Part shown: piece by piece, positions 55,160 through 64,000 of the stretch
Layout: each line of letters starts with the position of its first letter
Position numbering within the stretch: position 1 is the first letter of the stretch
Assembly: GCA_023653785.1 (NCBI GenBank)
Contig: JAMKCH010051593.1
Span: 1 to 64,000, forward strand
DNA length: 64,000 nucleotides
DNA from: Ophioderma brevispina
Lineage: Eukaryota > Echinodermata > Ophiuroidea > Amphilepidida > Ophiodermatidae
Direction of reading: 5' to 3'
The notes under the pieces: generated by a model
Told to the model about the DNA's origin: nothing
The model's database searches: none
Seen by the model: the letters and a program-made list of their open reading frames with translations, nothing else
Program-made: the position numbers and the translations under genes

Positions 55160-55798
55160 TGTACTTAACCACTGATCCTTACAATTCTTATCAAAATGTT
55201 ATCAAGAATATTTTTTCACACTCACGAAAAAGATGGAATGATGGCTTGATGTTGATCTGAAATAATCATGAAATATAATAATACAAAATACACTTCTATC
55301 GAGCTAAACTAAAAAGTAACGGGGGAATCGTGAAAACAACTACATTTATTTCCGCCTGGCATCGTCTGCATTTATATTGCGAGTTCTATAACGAATTAAA
55401 ACTAACGGTCAACGAATGGTTGAGGGGTGTAATATAAATACGAACGAAACAATAATAACAAAAGGGGAAAACCTTGGAAAAGTCAGAACATGGTTTCCTT
55501 TGTGTGCAAGAACGCACTTCAGGAGTTAAAAAAAACCTGATTATAGTCAAAGATATATAGAAAAACACCCGGAAATAAATAGGTGAAAGCTGATTTTTTC
55601 AGGATAGGGTCTGATGCTGAGTTTACAGTCATTTGCAAGATGTAGCTCCAACAATGACCCATTCAGATGTGAAATTGCCTGTCTGCACCATGAACTATCC
55701 CAAGCAACAGTACTAAAGTTCAAGCCCATAATCTCCTTTCCATCATTGGCGGATTACAATGCTAAGTTGGGCGTGATGGCGCGCGGCTATTCCATTTG
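55160..55798. other. AT-rich non-coding stretch
   Basis: Nothing recognised. Confidence 0.35.
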
Positions 55799-55799
55799 T

Positions 55800-57830
55800 A
55801 ACAACAGGTATAACAGAAATAATAATAAAATAATAATAATGCGACTTGTATAAAGCGCCACATATCCACCCTGCTGGTGCTCAAGGCGCACAATGAAACA
55901 AAAAAAAATACAAAACACCCGATCATCAAAACTACAGGACTATGCAAAATGGACATAAATTAAACATTATTGAAAAACTTTGTGCATGAGATATGTTTTA
56001 TACAGTTTCTTAAACTGTTTTAATACAATGAGCAGTTTTGAGCTCAGATGGCAGTTCATTCCACAAGGCATGGGGCAGCAATGGCAAAGATTCTATCACC
56101 CCACACCTATTGGATCTGTACTCCTCAGAAGAAGCATGTTACTAGAACGTAAAGACGCGTGAGTTGGGAATAGACTTCTGAAGTAATTCTGAATATATAT
56201 CGGAGCATGTGTTCACCATTTATACACAATTAGTAAATCTTAAAAACAATTCTGTAATTGACTGGAAGCCAATGAAGTCTTTCACAATGGGAGAGTTATT
56301 ATGCACGTCTTTTTTGACAAGGGAGAATTCTAGCAGCAGGTTTTGAATTGCGTGTAAGAGTGCGCAAGGTGATTTCTGGCGACATAAAAAGAAGCGTCCA
56401 TTGTCAAGACGTAAGTTATAAGGCACGAATTATCTGTTCCGTAGCCACTGCGGGCTTGAGATGTTTATGATTATTCCATGTTTCTATGTCCAGGGAGAAA
56501 AGAAGAACGAACAATATTTGAGATGTGAGGTCCTTGTCATACAAGAATCAAACGTTATACCGAGATTGCGAACTTTGGTATTAGAAGGCAGTATTTGCGA
56601 ATGTAACGATTTATGAAGGGACATTGACTTTTGAAAGTTTATGAAGTGACCAAGCCATAAAAATTCAGTATTCCGTCATTTAATTTCAGAAAGTTTTCCC
56701 TCATCCATTGTCGGATTTGGCGGATACGTGATGCCCAAGGCTTCTTAACACACAAATTAGAATCCGTCGGCCAAAGAAATGAAAAAATAGAACTGAGTGT
56801 CATAAGATAGGACATGGTAATTCAGTTTATATTTCAACATAATGGTCACGACAGGGGATTATGTGTATACAGTGACCACCTGAGGGCCAAGTACAGAAAC
56901 CAGGAGGTACTGAATAGTCAAGAACAACAGGTTGAAGTCGTCGTTTCTGATGCGTACATGTTGAGGTCTCTTTGAAAGATACGATTTGCACCAGTTGAGT
57001 GCGATACCCTTAATTCCAATGTAATGTTGAAGACGAGAAAGAAGTCAGAAAATTTGTTTGCGAGTATCGTATCTGAAGCAGACGATGGTAAAACGGGAAC
57101 TTTGGATCTGAAGAAGTTTATCAACAATGCCAAACAACTTCTTTGATCTCCAGAAAACTGTCATGACTTGAGAAGAATAATAAGCAATTTAGCTTCGTAA
57201 TTAGTTTTTCACAACGAGTCGCTGTTTGTTATACTCCTGTCGATGAATTTCAAGGTTAGTATTTTCGCGCCATTTACGTTCAAGTTGACGACGTAGCTTT
57301 CTGGCTTCACGAATCTTGTCATTAAACCAAGGAGATTCTGATTGAACTTTGATTGTGCGAGTCTTCTGTGGTGCATGTGTATCCAAAATATCAGAGAGGA
57401 CATTTAAATTCATCACACATGAGAATTCACATCACAATTTTCAAAGTCACAGTTTGATATCCGAGCAACAATGTCACTACAGAATTTTTCTGAATCAACA
57501 GATTTTTTAACTGACGAGACATAAACGTTGATAGTACGGACATGAGAGAGGTTACTATTAATGACATTGGCAAATATTGAAAAATGATCCGATAATCCAG
57601 GGAAAACTGCCAATATTTGAGACAAGACGTGCAGTATTTCACGAGTTATCAGAAGATCAAGCCAATTCCAAGGCGATGTGTTGGTTCTTTTATGTACTGA
57701 GTTAGTCCATACGATGAAAGGAGATCCTTGAAGTTTGTTGCATCATAATCTGACAATCATTAACATGAATGTTAAAATTCTGTTGAATGATGAGAAGGAT
57801 GTACATGTATACACGATTCCAAAATCAAGC
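55800..57830 (-). pseudogene. CR1-like LINE, internally deleted, with (ATT)n 3' end
   Basis: On the minus strand, 57770 to 57410 encodes the end of an AP endonuclease: NFNIHVN, DYDATNFKDLLSSYGL, IKEPTHRLGNWLDLL and PGLSDHFSIFANV. The frame 57416-57201 gives DILDTHAPQKTRTIKV and PWFNDKIREARKLRRQLERK, the conserved linker after the endonuclease. LPSSASDTILANKFSDFF at about 57070 belongs to the region before the RT. It then jumps directly to RT text, IGIKGIALNWCKSYLSKRPQ and a decayed SVLGP at about 56990-56870, so RT motifs 1-4 are deleted. C-terminal LWNELPSELKT-like sequence lies near 56060. The 3' end carries GTGCGCCTTGAGCACC..GGTGGATATGTGGCGCTTTATACAAG and ATT-type repeats at 55806-55835, as in CR1-clade elements. 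Many frameshifts; inactive. Confidence 0.85.
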
Positions 57831-59370
57831 CAAGTAGACTTGGTACCACCGTCCCTAAAAACTTGTCCATCGGACACATTCTATATTACCCTCACGGCAG
57901 CCAACGAAGGAATTGCACTTGTGATGCGACCTAGAAGGAAAAACGGAAGAAGAAAAACTGATGGCCGCTAAGGCGGACTTGATGATGCCTACACCGTGTT
58001 GCGAGGAACATGTTCAATCCCAAGGCTGAAACGCTTGGACCCCTAAATCTTGAAAACAAGCCAGCTGCTGCCTGGAGGCCCCTGAGGGAGCTGGCTGTCA
58101 AGGATGCCCACCCCACCTATAAAAACCAAAGGTGAAACACTGAAGAGCGCTTTACACATGGTTTCCGCAATCTTCATTGGTGAATAGCCCAGTAGCTGGA
58201 TGAGAAGCCTGGGCTGTACGGTGAATATGTCGGTAGGGGAAAAGTCTCCTATTCGCGCAAACAGATCTATATATTGATGACTAGCGAAGTCTGGACGTTA
58301 TAAAGTCATCTGGTCAAATGGTCAAGACCTGCCTTTTCAGCGATAGTGGCAGGACTGTTCAGAAAGTTCAGCCTCAGAGTATGATCTCAAGGAAATGCCC
58401 CAGACAGTCAATCGGAGGGCGTGAACCGTTCTCATGGGAGGCAAGACTGGTTTCCTCCATGTCTATAAGGGGCGGGTACCATGGTTTTCACACAGTTGCT
58501 GGATCGAAAGCCTTCTCCAACACTTTTGGTATCAATGCTATTGGAAGCAAAGGGCGTAACGTCGATTGTTCCAGTTTGCCATGGGAGGCTCGTGGGCCAG
58601 TGCTGAGGATTCTTGCCCCAAGAGAAAAATACGGGAAGTTGATGATCCCAGGATGATGCAAACATGGGAACCAGTCGAATCAAGAGCAAGAACACCGTCT
58701 TAAAGTTACTAGCATGATTATGTGTGGCGAGCCTGAACTTTGCTACCAAAGGACCGGAAACTGCGGTCGAAGAAGGTGAGCTACCGATGGGGCAATGAGT
58801 CATCCTTGTGAGAAAACGGGCTGGAGCCGAAGAGCTGTTCCGGCCTTTATCCTTGGACCAGCTCCAGGGAACGTTGATCCGGGCTAATAGTCCTCTGCCA
58901 AGGAGGACCCCAAGCCCCTCCAAAAAAGATCCTAGTCCATAAGGAGAATTCTCCCAAGCCTCTTCAACCTGAAACCTCAGAGGCTTTAGCCACAATCTGG
59001 ACACCAACATGAACATAGCTCATGTACACAATGCTCTGAAGTGAGACGGTTTCAGGTCCATGAGGTTGTGCATTGTGCAATGGTGGCTTCCGAGGATAGG
59101 GACGAACCAAGAGGCGAGTTTTCCAAGAATATGCAGCAGGTCTGAAAGAGTTAGCCGAGGTGTGGCAGCATATATCCTCAGACCTGTGGCGGTCTGGGTG
59201 TTATAACGGAATATCGGCAGGGTTCTCGTCATCCCCCGTTCTTGTGGGGAAATTCATCGTTATCCTTTCCTACAGAGGATGGGAGGCAAAACGCCCTCCT
59301 ACAGGAGATCAGAACACTCTAGAGGTCAAGTGAGTATTGTGAGGAGCAGAAGTTGATTCAGGACGGCTTC
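57831..59370. other. GC-richer stretch without recognised gene
   Basis: A 194-codon minus-strand frame (58432-59016) and a 112-codon plus-strand frame overlap. Neither shows recognisable motifs. The segment may be the decayed 5' part of the RTE-like remnant that follows on the plus strand. Confidence 0.3.
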
Positions 59371-59374
59371 TACT

Positions 59375-59860
59375 CCACCTTTTTCTAAACTATATACAAA
59401 GAAATCCTGAAGTATCAAGCTATGACCCTTTTACAGACTTCCGAAAGGTCTTCAATAAGGCTTTGTAGAGGCACTCTCAAAACTGTTGCGTTTAGTGGTG
59501 GGAAACGTAGGACTACCAATTCGGGTGCTCAACCTTTCGAGCTATCTAATAATAGCGAAAGGCTGTAGCTGAGTCCTCGAAGAGAGGAATACCCCATTCG
59601 TCTATTTAGACGATATTGACGGATTGTGGTACCCACTGAGAAGTTCCTTTTGCAGAACAAACAAAAGGCGTCATTGAAATTCACATCATTCATTTCGACA
59701 TGGGGCTGGTCTTCCTCACAGACAAAGGTTTCCGATTGACATGGTGGGATGCGCTAATGCTGTCCGACCTAGAAGACGTAGAACATGCCTATGCTATACG
59801 TCTTGTCTGGGGGTGATAGTACCCTGAATAGGTCCAGTCACTGCTATGGCATGCTTTCAT
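59375..59860 (+). pseudogene. Heavily decayed RTE-like reverse transcriptase remnant
   Basis: TTTACAGACTTCCGAAAGGTCTTCAATAAGGCTTTGTGG reads DFRKVFNKALW, matching motif A (DF.KAFD...LW). About 150 bp further on a frame reads YLDDIDGLW, resembling the F/YADDIDGLA catalytic block of RTE-like elements. The text between and after is full of stops and frameshifts. Identification rests on these two blocks in the expected order and spacing. Confidence 0.4.
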
Positions 59861-62800
59861 GTGCGGCTGATTCATGATCCATCTCCGAGTCACTACCGAT
59901 GTCATGCCACCACCTTGCCACCAGTCTGTCATGAAGATTTCATATTACTGGCAAATTGGTCGAAGACCATTGTTGCGCATTATATAGTCTAATAACGTCT
60001 CTCGCCAATGCTTTTCCATCCCCTCAATTCCCCGTATTCTAGTTTTCATCAGTTCAAGGACCTGTACCCGGTATGGTGCTTGTGAAGCACGAGTGGTTGT
60101 AAAACTTGGATCTGGCTCAATTTAACGTAAATCATTGCTGAGGGTCAGGCTGGGTTTCTATCTAGGAACTCTGCGGTCCTCCACAACATGGGAAGGCCAC
60201 GGCCTGAGCATGCATCTTGCATTCGATAGGTACGCTTCTTGTTTGGAACTGAAGCCTGAGGTAAAGCGGCGTTAAAAAATGCACATTTTTTCATAAAATA
60301 TTCAAATTTCTTCAATTTCTTCCTCGCAACAGATAGTCTAGGCCATTGGGAAGAATAAAGATATATTTACCCATAAAAATAAACATACCCAAACAGAGAG
60401 GGATATTAATAAGAGGGGGCTAAGTCGCACCAGGTAATATTATACGGCTAATTTTAAAGTTTGCCATAACTTTAATCAACAAAATGTGTCATTACATGAA
60501 ATCATAGACTCGTACTCATTGATATTACAGACCGGTCATACAAGGTGCATGACTGTGGGACTCATTTCCGGTGTGTGTTTGCTATGTTTAAAGGCGCGTG
60601 TTCCGATGGTTTTGGGCTTCCCCCTGATTTACCCGAAAGTCGTATCGAAATTTTGATATGAGATAAAGGGACCCTTATTTTTTCTCATTGTCGTCCTGAA
60701 ATTTGAGCCCTCAAATCCATGTCATATTCCCAAGAGATAACAAAAAACGGCTAATCAATAGTTAACCATCAATATTAGCACTGTATTGAATAAGACTTTT
60801 CAATCGCCATTATTGCTTCACCATCAAACAGCAAGTTTTTTTCCTCCACGGTACTTGATTGGGGTATTTTGCAAGTGCCACGTTCTCATATCATCAGAAA
60901 GAAACACTAGACATAAATCGAACAAGCACCATTAACAACGCCATTTTCCGTGTCGTCTGCTGACTTAATGTTGCCTGCGACATTTAATTAATTAAAAACG
61001 TTCGTTTACCCGTAAGCGCATGGATTTGGGCTTAATAATTTCCAGTGAGGGCTAATCTATAAACAAGCTTTTACCATCATGTAAAAATATAAATTTTGGA
61101 AAAATCCAGAGGGCGCACTATTTTTCAAGTGTGCCAGTGGTCTCTTAATGTCTTCTGGAAAAGTGGAAATAAAGAGACTAAGACTTGAGGGGCTCAAGTC
61201 ATATAACCTCGCTTCAGATTGATGATGTCCCCTCTTGGCTGAGTTTTCATTTCTCACTTTTACATTTTTTTGTATTTCTAACTTATCTGGTTGCAAAGAT
61301 ACAATTAAAAAAAAGAAAAAATTTTATTATTTTGAATTTCTGTCTAATAGTGTTTTACGTGATGACCCACACTGAGGTTTCACATTTCTCACCCTTACAT
61401 TTTTTAATTTTTATTATATATAATATATATATCTATTTTTAGTGAGTTTCGTTTCCTTAACTTTAATATTTTATTTAACATACAATAAATTGCGAATCGA
61501 TAAATGAAACCTCATTTTCATCACTAACATGATAAGAATTTAAAAACTGTAAAGTGATGAAATGACATCTTCTACCCTTTCAACATCACTTCCGCTTTCC
61601 TTCCATGGTCTCTTTGCCTTTCAATGTCTGTGCTAGGTCCGTAGACGTGAGAAGGCCATAGTAGAGAACGTTGGATAAGAAACTTTAGAATCCCATTTAT
61701 AGAGATTGCTTAATGACACGGATTTTCTCGGCAACCAAGTTCATTTATAAAACATGATGTCATATCATGCTCAAAATCACCTTCAATAGTGTGGACCTCG
61801 TATCCAGATTGGCCAGAGAGCTTTTGGCCTTGGTGCAAATTACTACCATTGTTGGTTTACGGAGATAACTTGTCGCATTTCTATCTTTTCTATTTTCTTT
61901 TTCTATTTCTAATCTTTTTCGATCATTAAATATGGCTTGCAAGTATAGTAGTTCTCATGTGTTAAAAAACGGGGTACATAGATTCCGGTAAATTAACTAA
62001 AAGATAATCTCTCTCAGCTAATTTTACCATATAAATTCAGGTGTTCAGGGGGGGTTAGGTTTGTCAGAATTCGGTAGTATAGGGGAGAATAGGTAACAAA
62101 CACAATAGACACTTATGGTCGGACGCGTCACCACTCTGAGTGGTACTTTAATATCGACATTTGGGGTCTGACTCATGTCACTGAAGAGTAGCGAGAAAAG
62201 GTAGTGAATTACATATATGCTGTGTACTATTCTACATAATCACCAAATTTCCAAACCTCAAAGTGCTTAATTAGTAAGTATTATTAACTAATTATGACGA
62301 AGTTACAAAACAGTAATGTCGATCAGCATAACGATGTATTTAGTCGAAAATCTACACTACGCAGGCCCATAGCTTGTATCTGCAATTTGAAGTATTCGCC
62401 CGCGTCACATAGTGACATACTTTTGCGACTAATTTTGCAGTTCACGGTATAAATAGGTATTTTCGTCCTTTTCAACAGATGGCGTATTGCGCAAACGCGG
62501 GTCCACATAACGAAGTATTTTTTGTCTTATTTGTTATTTAACACGTTGAATTGCTATTTTGTCGGTTTCACATATAACGTATTTGTTATTTAACAAGATT
62601 TTTTTTCGCATATCTAAACAAAATGGAAGCTATATTGTTAAATATATGTTTGAATGTACTTATTTGGTTTTCCACTAGGTTTGAATTGACATATTAATAT
62701 ATTTTTTAATTAACAATACGTGGCAAATTAAAGTCGCAAAATTTTTCAAAGCGTTTTTCTCGAAATGCGAATTTTGCAAAAAGGCCTACGTCAGTATGTG

Positions 62801-62980
62801 ACACGTCCGACGATATGCCAATATCTCGAAAATAGGATAAACCGTATGCAATATATAGTCAATTCAACCTTGAAATGAAATCAGTCGTTATTGTTAAGCT
62901 TTAAAAGTTCTGTATGCCATTAAGTGTTAAAACGCCGTTTCTTAAGCCAGACGTCATTACTTATATTCTTTGGTTTGCTA
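59861..62980. other. AT-rich non-coding stretch
   Basis: A diverged about 133-bp direct repeat (CATTTCTCACTTTTACATTTTTT / CATTTCTCACCCTTACATTTTTT) lies at 61245 and 61382. No coding, RNA or mobile-element signature was recognised. The 3' UTR of the GPCR-like locus, if it has one, would start left of 62983. Confidence 0.35.
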
Positions 62981-62982
62981 TG

Positions 62983-63654
62983 TCAAATTCCCATTGAACC
63001 TTCTTTGATATCTCTCACTGAGTGGCCAATATCTTGTCTCGCTTCCTTTACAGCATTAACGGCCTCTACACATCTAAAGGCTTGGCGACAACGTGGATTG
63101 AACATTTGTATATTACAGATTAATAACTGAGTTCACGCAAAGAAGCAACTATTCATCCATAACGAAATTCCATTAGTAAAAAGGATACGTTTCTCGTTTC
63201 TGCTTTCCCAAATCTTTGTACTCGGTGCTGAAGACAATCATACCGACAATTTGGTAAGAGTCGGGCATCAAGAAAAACAAAAGTCCCTTCAATATAAGCA
63301 TCTTACGACATGATTGCGATCTCGTATGGCTTGTAGCGCAGACGCTGACTGTTCCTTTCATTTTGTTCGTTGATCCATTTTCCTCATAATAAGTAGATAT
63401 AAAACCATATTACCCCCGAAGCCGGGCACTATGCAGAATGTGATAAGGAAAAATACCCGTAAGTACGGGGTTAAACTTTTATGAAACTCACGACACTGCC
63501 CGAAATATTTAGGAAAATGCTTGAAATCGTCTGTTTGGAGGCCAATGACACAGTAAGTTTCAATCGAAAGCAAGTAAATACACAAATCCATAAACACAGC
63601 TATGAACCAGGATCCGATAATTAGCTTTATGGTTCGCGTCCGACCTTCTAGACT
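62983..63654 (-). pseudogene. Rhodopsin-class GPCR, TM4 to C-terminal tail, disrupted
   Basis: On the minus strand, reading from 63654, TM4 is RTIKLIIGSWFIAVFMDLCI with the conserved Trp. ECL2 has the expected Cys (FGQCREF). TM5 is FFLITFCIVPGFGG with the conserved Pro, followed by LYLLIMRKM. A frame change at about 63360 leads to SCRKMLILKGLLFFLMPDSY, a TM6-like helix. TAA (63173-63175) and TAG (63149-63151) interrupt the ECL3/TM7 region, which otherwise reads WNFVMDE then LLLCVNSVIN. The NPxxY segment near 63100-63125 needs two single-base gains in homopolymers to read through. After it, FNPRCRQAFR is the helix-8 start and an about 30-residue tail ends at TGA 62983-62985. Two nonsense codons plus several frameshifts suggest a pseudogene, unless the assembly is faulty. 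Ligand class cannot be told. Confidence 0.8.
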
Positions 63655-63934
63655 CTAACGTAAGGGTAGAGATGGGGGAGGTGGAGAGCATAAAGGGGGG
63701 GTAGAGAGAAGAGGAGGGCATGTTGGGGGAGGGAAGGTGTGAGGGGGCGGAGGGAAGGGGGGGAGGGACGCGGGGGGGGAGAACTAGGTGGGTGTGGTGG
63801 TGGAGGGAAAGGGAGGGTAAAGGTTTGGGTTGGTGAAACGATGAATGTTTGGGAATGGGGGGTGGGGAGATAGGGGTAGGGGTTGAGAAGGGGGACGATG
63901 GGTGTGGGTAGCGGGAATGGGGAGATGGTGATGT
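63655..63934 (-). other. Polypyrimidine-rich gap between TM3 and TM4, probable intron
   Basis: On the minus strand the sequence is C/T-rich (CCCTCC, CCACCC, TCCC runs) and ends in TTACGTTAG immediately before the TM4 exon, a good acceptor. A clear GT donor after the TM3 block is not seen. It could also be a low-complexity insertion. Confidence 0.45.
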
Positions 63935-64000
63935 TCTTAAAGGGATAGCATATGCCGAGGAAACGTCCAGAGTTACCAAAGTTATCATGAAGAGCGAGCA
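63935..64000 (-). pseudogene. Rhodopsin-class GPCR, TM3 end, partial at window edge
   Basis: Reads CSLFMITLVTLD then SAYAIPLR on the minus strand from 64000. Spacing from the Asp to PLR is exactly that of the DRY...PLR region at the cytoplasmic end of TM3, but Arg-Tyr of DRY are replaced by Val-Ser. It is continuous in order with TM4 at 63650, so both belong to one locus whose TM1-TM2 lie beyond the right edge of the window. Confidence 0.65.

Noticed and set aside
58432..59016. 194-codon minus-strand frame, the longest outside the LINE and the poly-C tract
   Set aside because: No recognisable motif, overlaps a plus-strand frame, and the region leads into a plus-strand RTE-like remnant.

Overview
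The window reads as nuclear DNA of a metazoan, most likely a marine invertebrate. It has long AT-rich non-coding stretches, tRNA-derived SINEs, at least three kinds of non-LTR retrotransposon remnant, many palindromic (foldback/MITE-like) repeats, microsatellites, and a fragment of a rhodopsin-class GPCR with an intron-like gap. There are no bacterial operons, ribosome binding sites or CRISPR arrays. Single-base indels are frequent in otherwise recognisable coding sequence, and a 1.2 kb C-rich smear is present, so part of the sequence looks like weakly polished long-read assembly. The exact species cannot be named from this window.

Layout. 1-7 kb: AT-rich DNA with a degenerate ACGCGTTG-rich direct repeat, a tRNA-derived SINE (about 1.9-2.05 kb), a foldback element with arms of short repeats (2.3-3.8 kb), a (TAG)n microsatellite and two adjacent hairpins (6.6-6.87 kb). 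7.05-30.0 kb: one L1/Tx1-type LINE ORF2 remnant whose left part (7046-8660) and right part (29584-30010) are split by a 20.9 kb insertion (8672-29575). The insertion has complex inverted ends, an imperfect 8-bp flanking duplication and palindromic subterminal motifs. Inside it are GC-rich tandem repeats, two Pol III-type tRNA-like units, a small minus-strand gene-like module with a TATA box and duplicated E2F/E-box motifs, and about 14 kb of satellite array with alternating short and long monomers. The array is interrupted by a poly-C tract, a non-repeat segment and a retroelement 3' end.

30-46 kb: non-coding DNA with minisatellites, palindromes centred on conserved short motifs, a 0.9 kb foldback element, and a 1.46 kb tandem duplication carrying a palindromic insertion in one copy. 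46-60 kb: remnants of three further LINEs (an AP-endonuclease-type LINE on plus, an internally deleted CR1-like LINE on minus, a faint RTE-like RT on plus), a SINE, tandem repeats containing CCAATATGGCGGC-like motifs, and more palindromes. 60-62.9 kb: no recognisable features. 62.98-64.0 kb: TM3 to C-tail of a class A GPCR on the minus strand, apparently a pseudogene or badly damaged by indels, running off the right edge.

No intact gene is demonstrated in the window. The most notable object is the 20.9 kb insertion. It behaves structurally like one giant DNA transposon or virus-like insertion whose inner array seems to have grown from its own subterminal sequence. No transposase, polymerase or integrase could be recognised in it, so its class is unknown.
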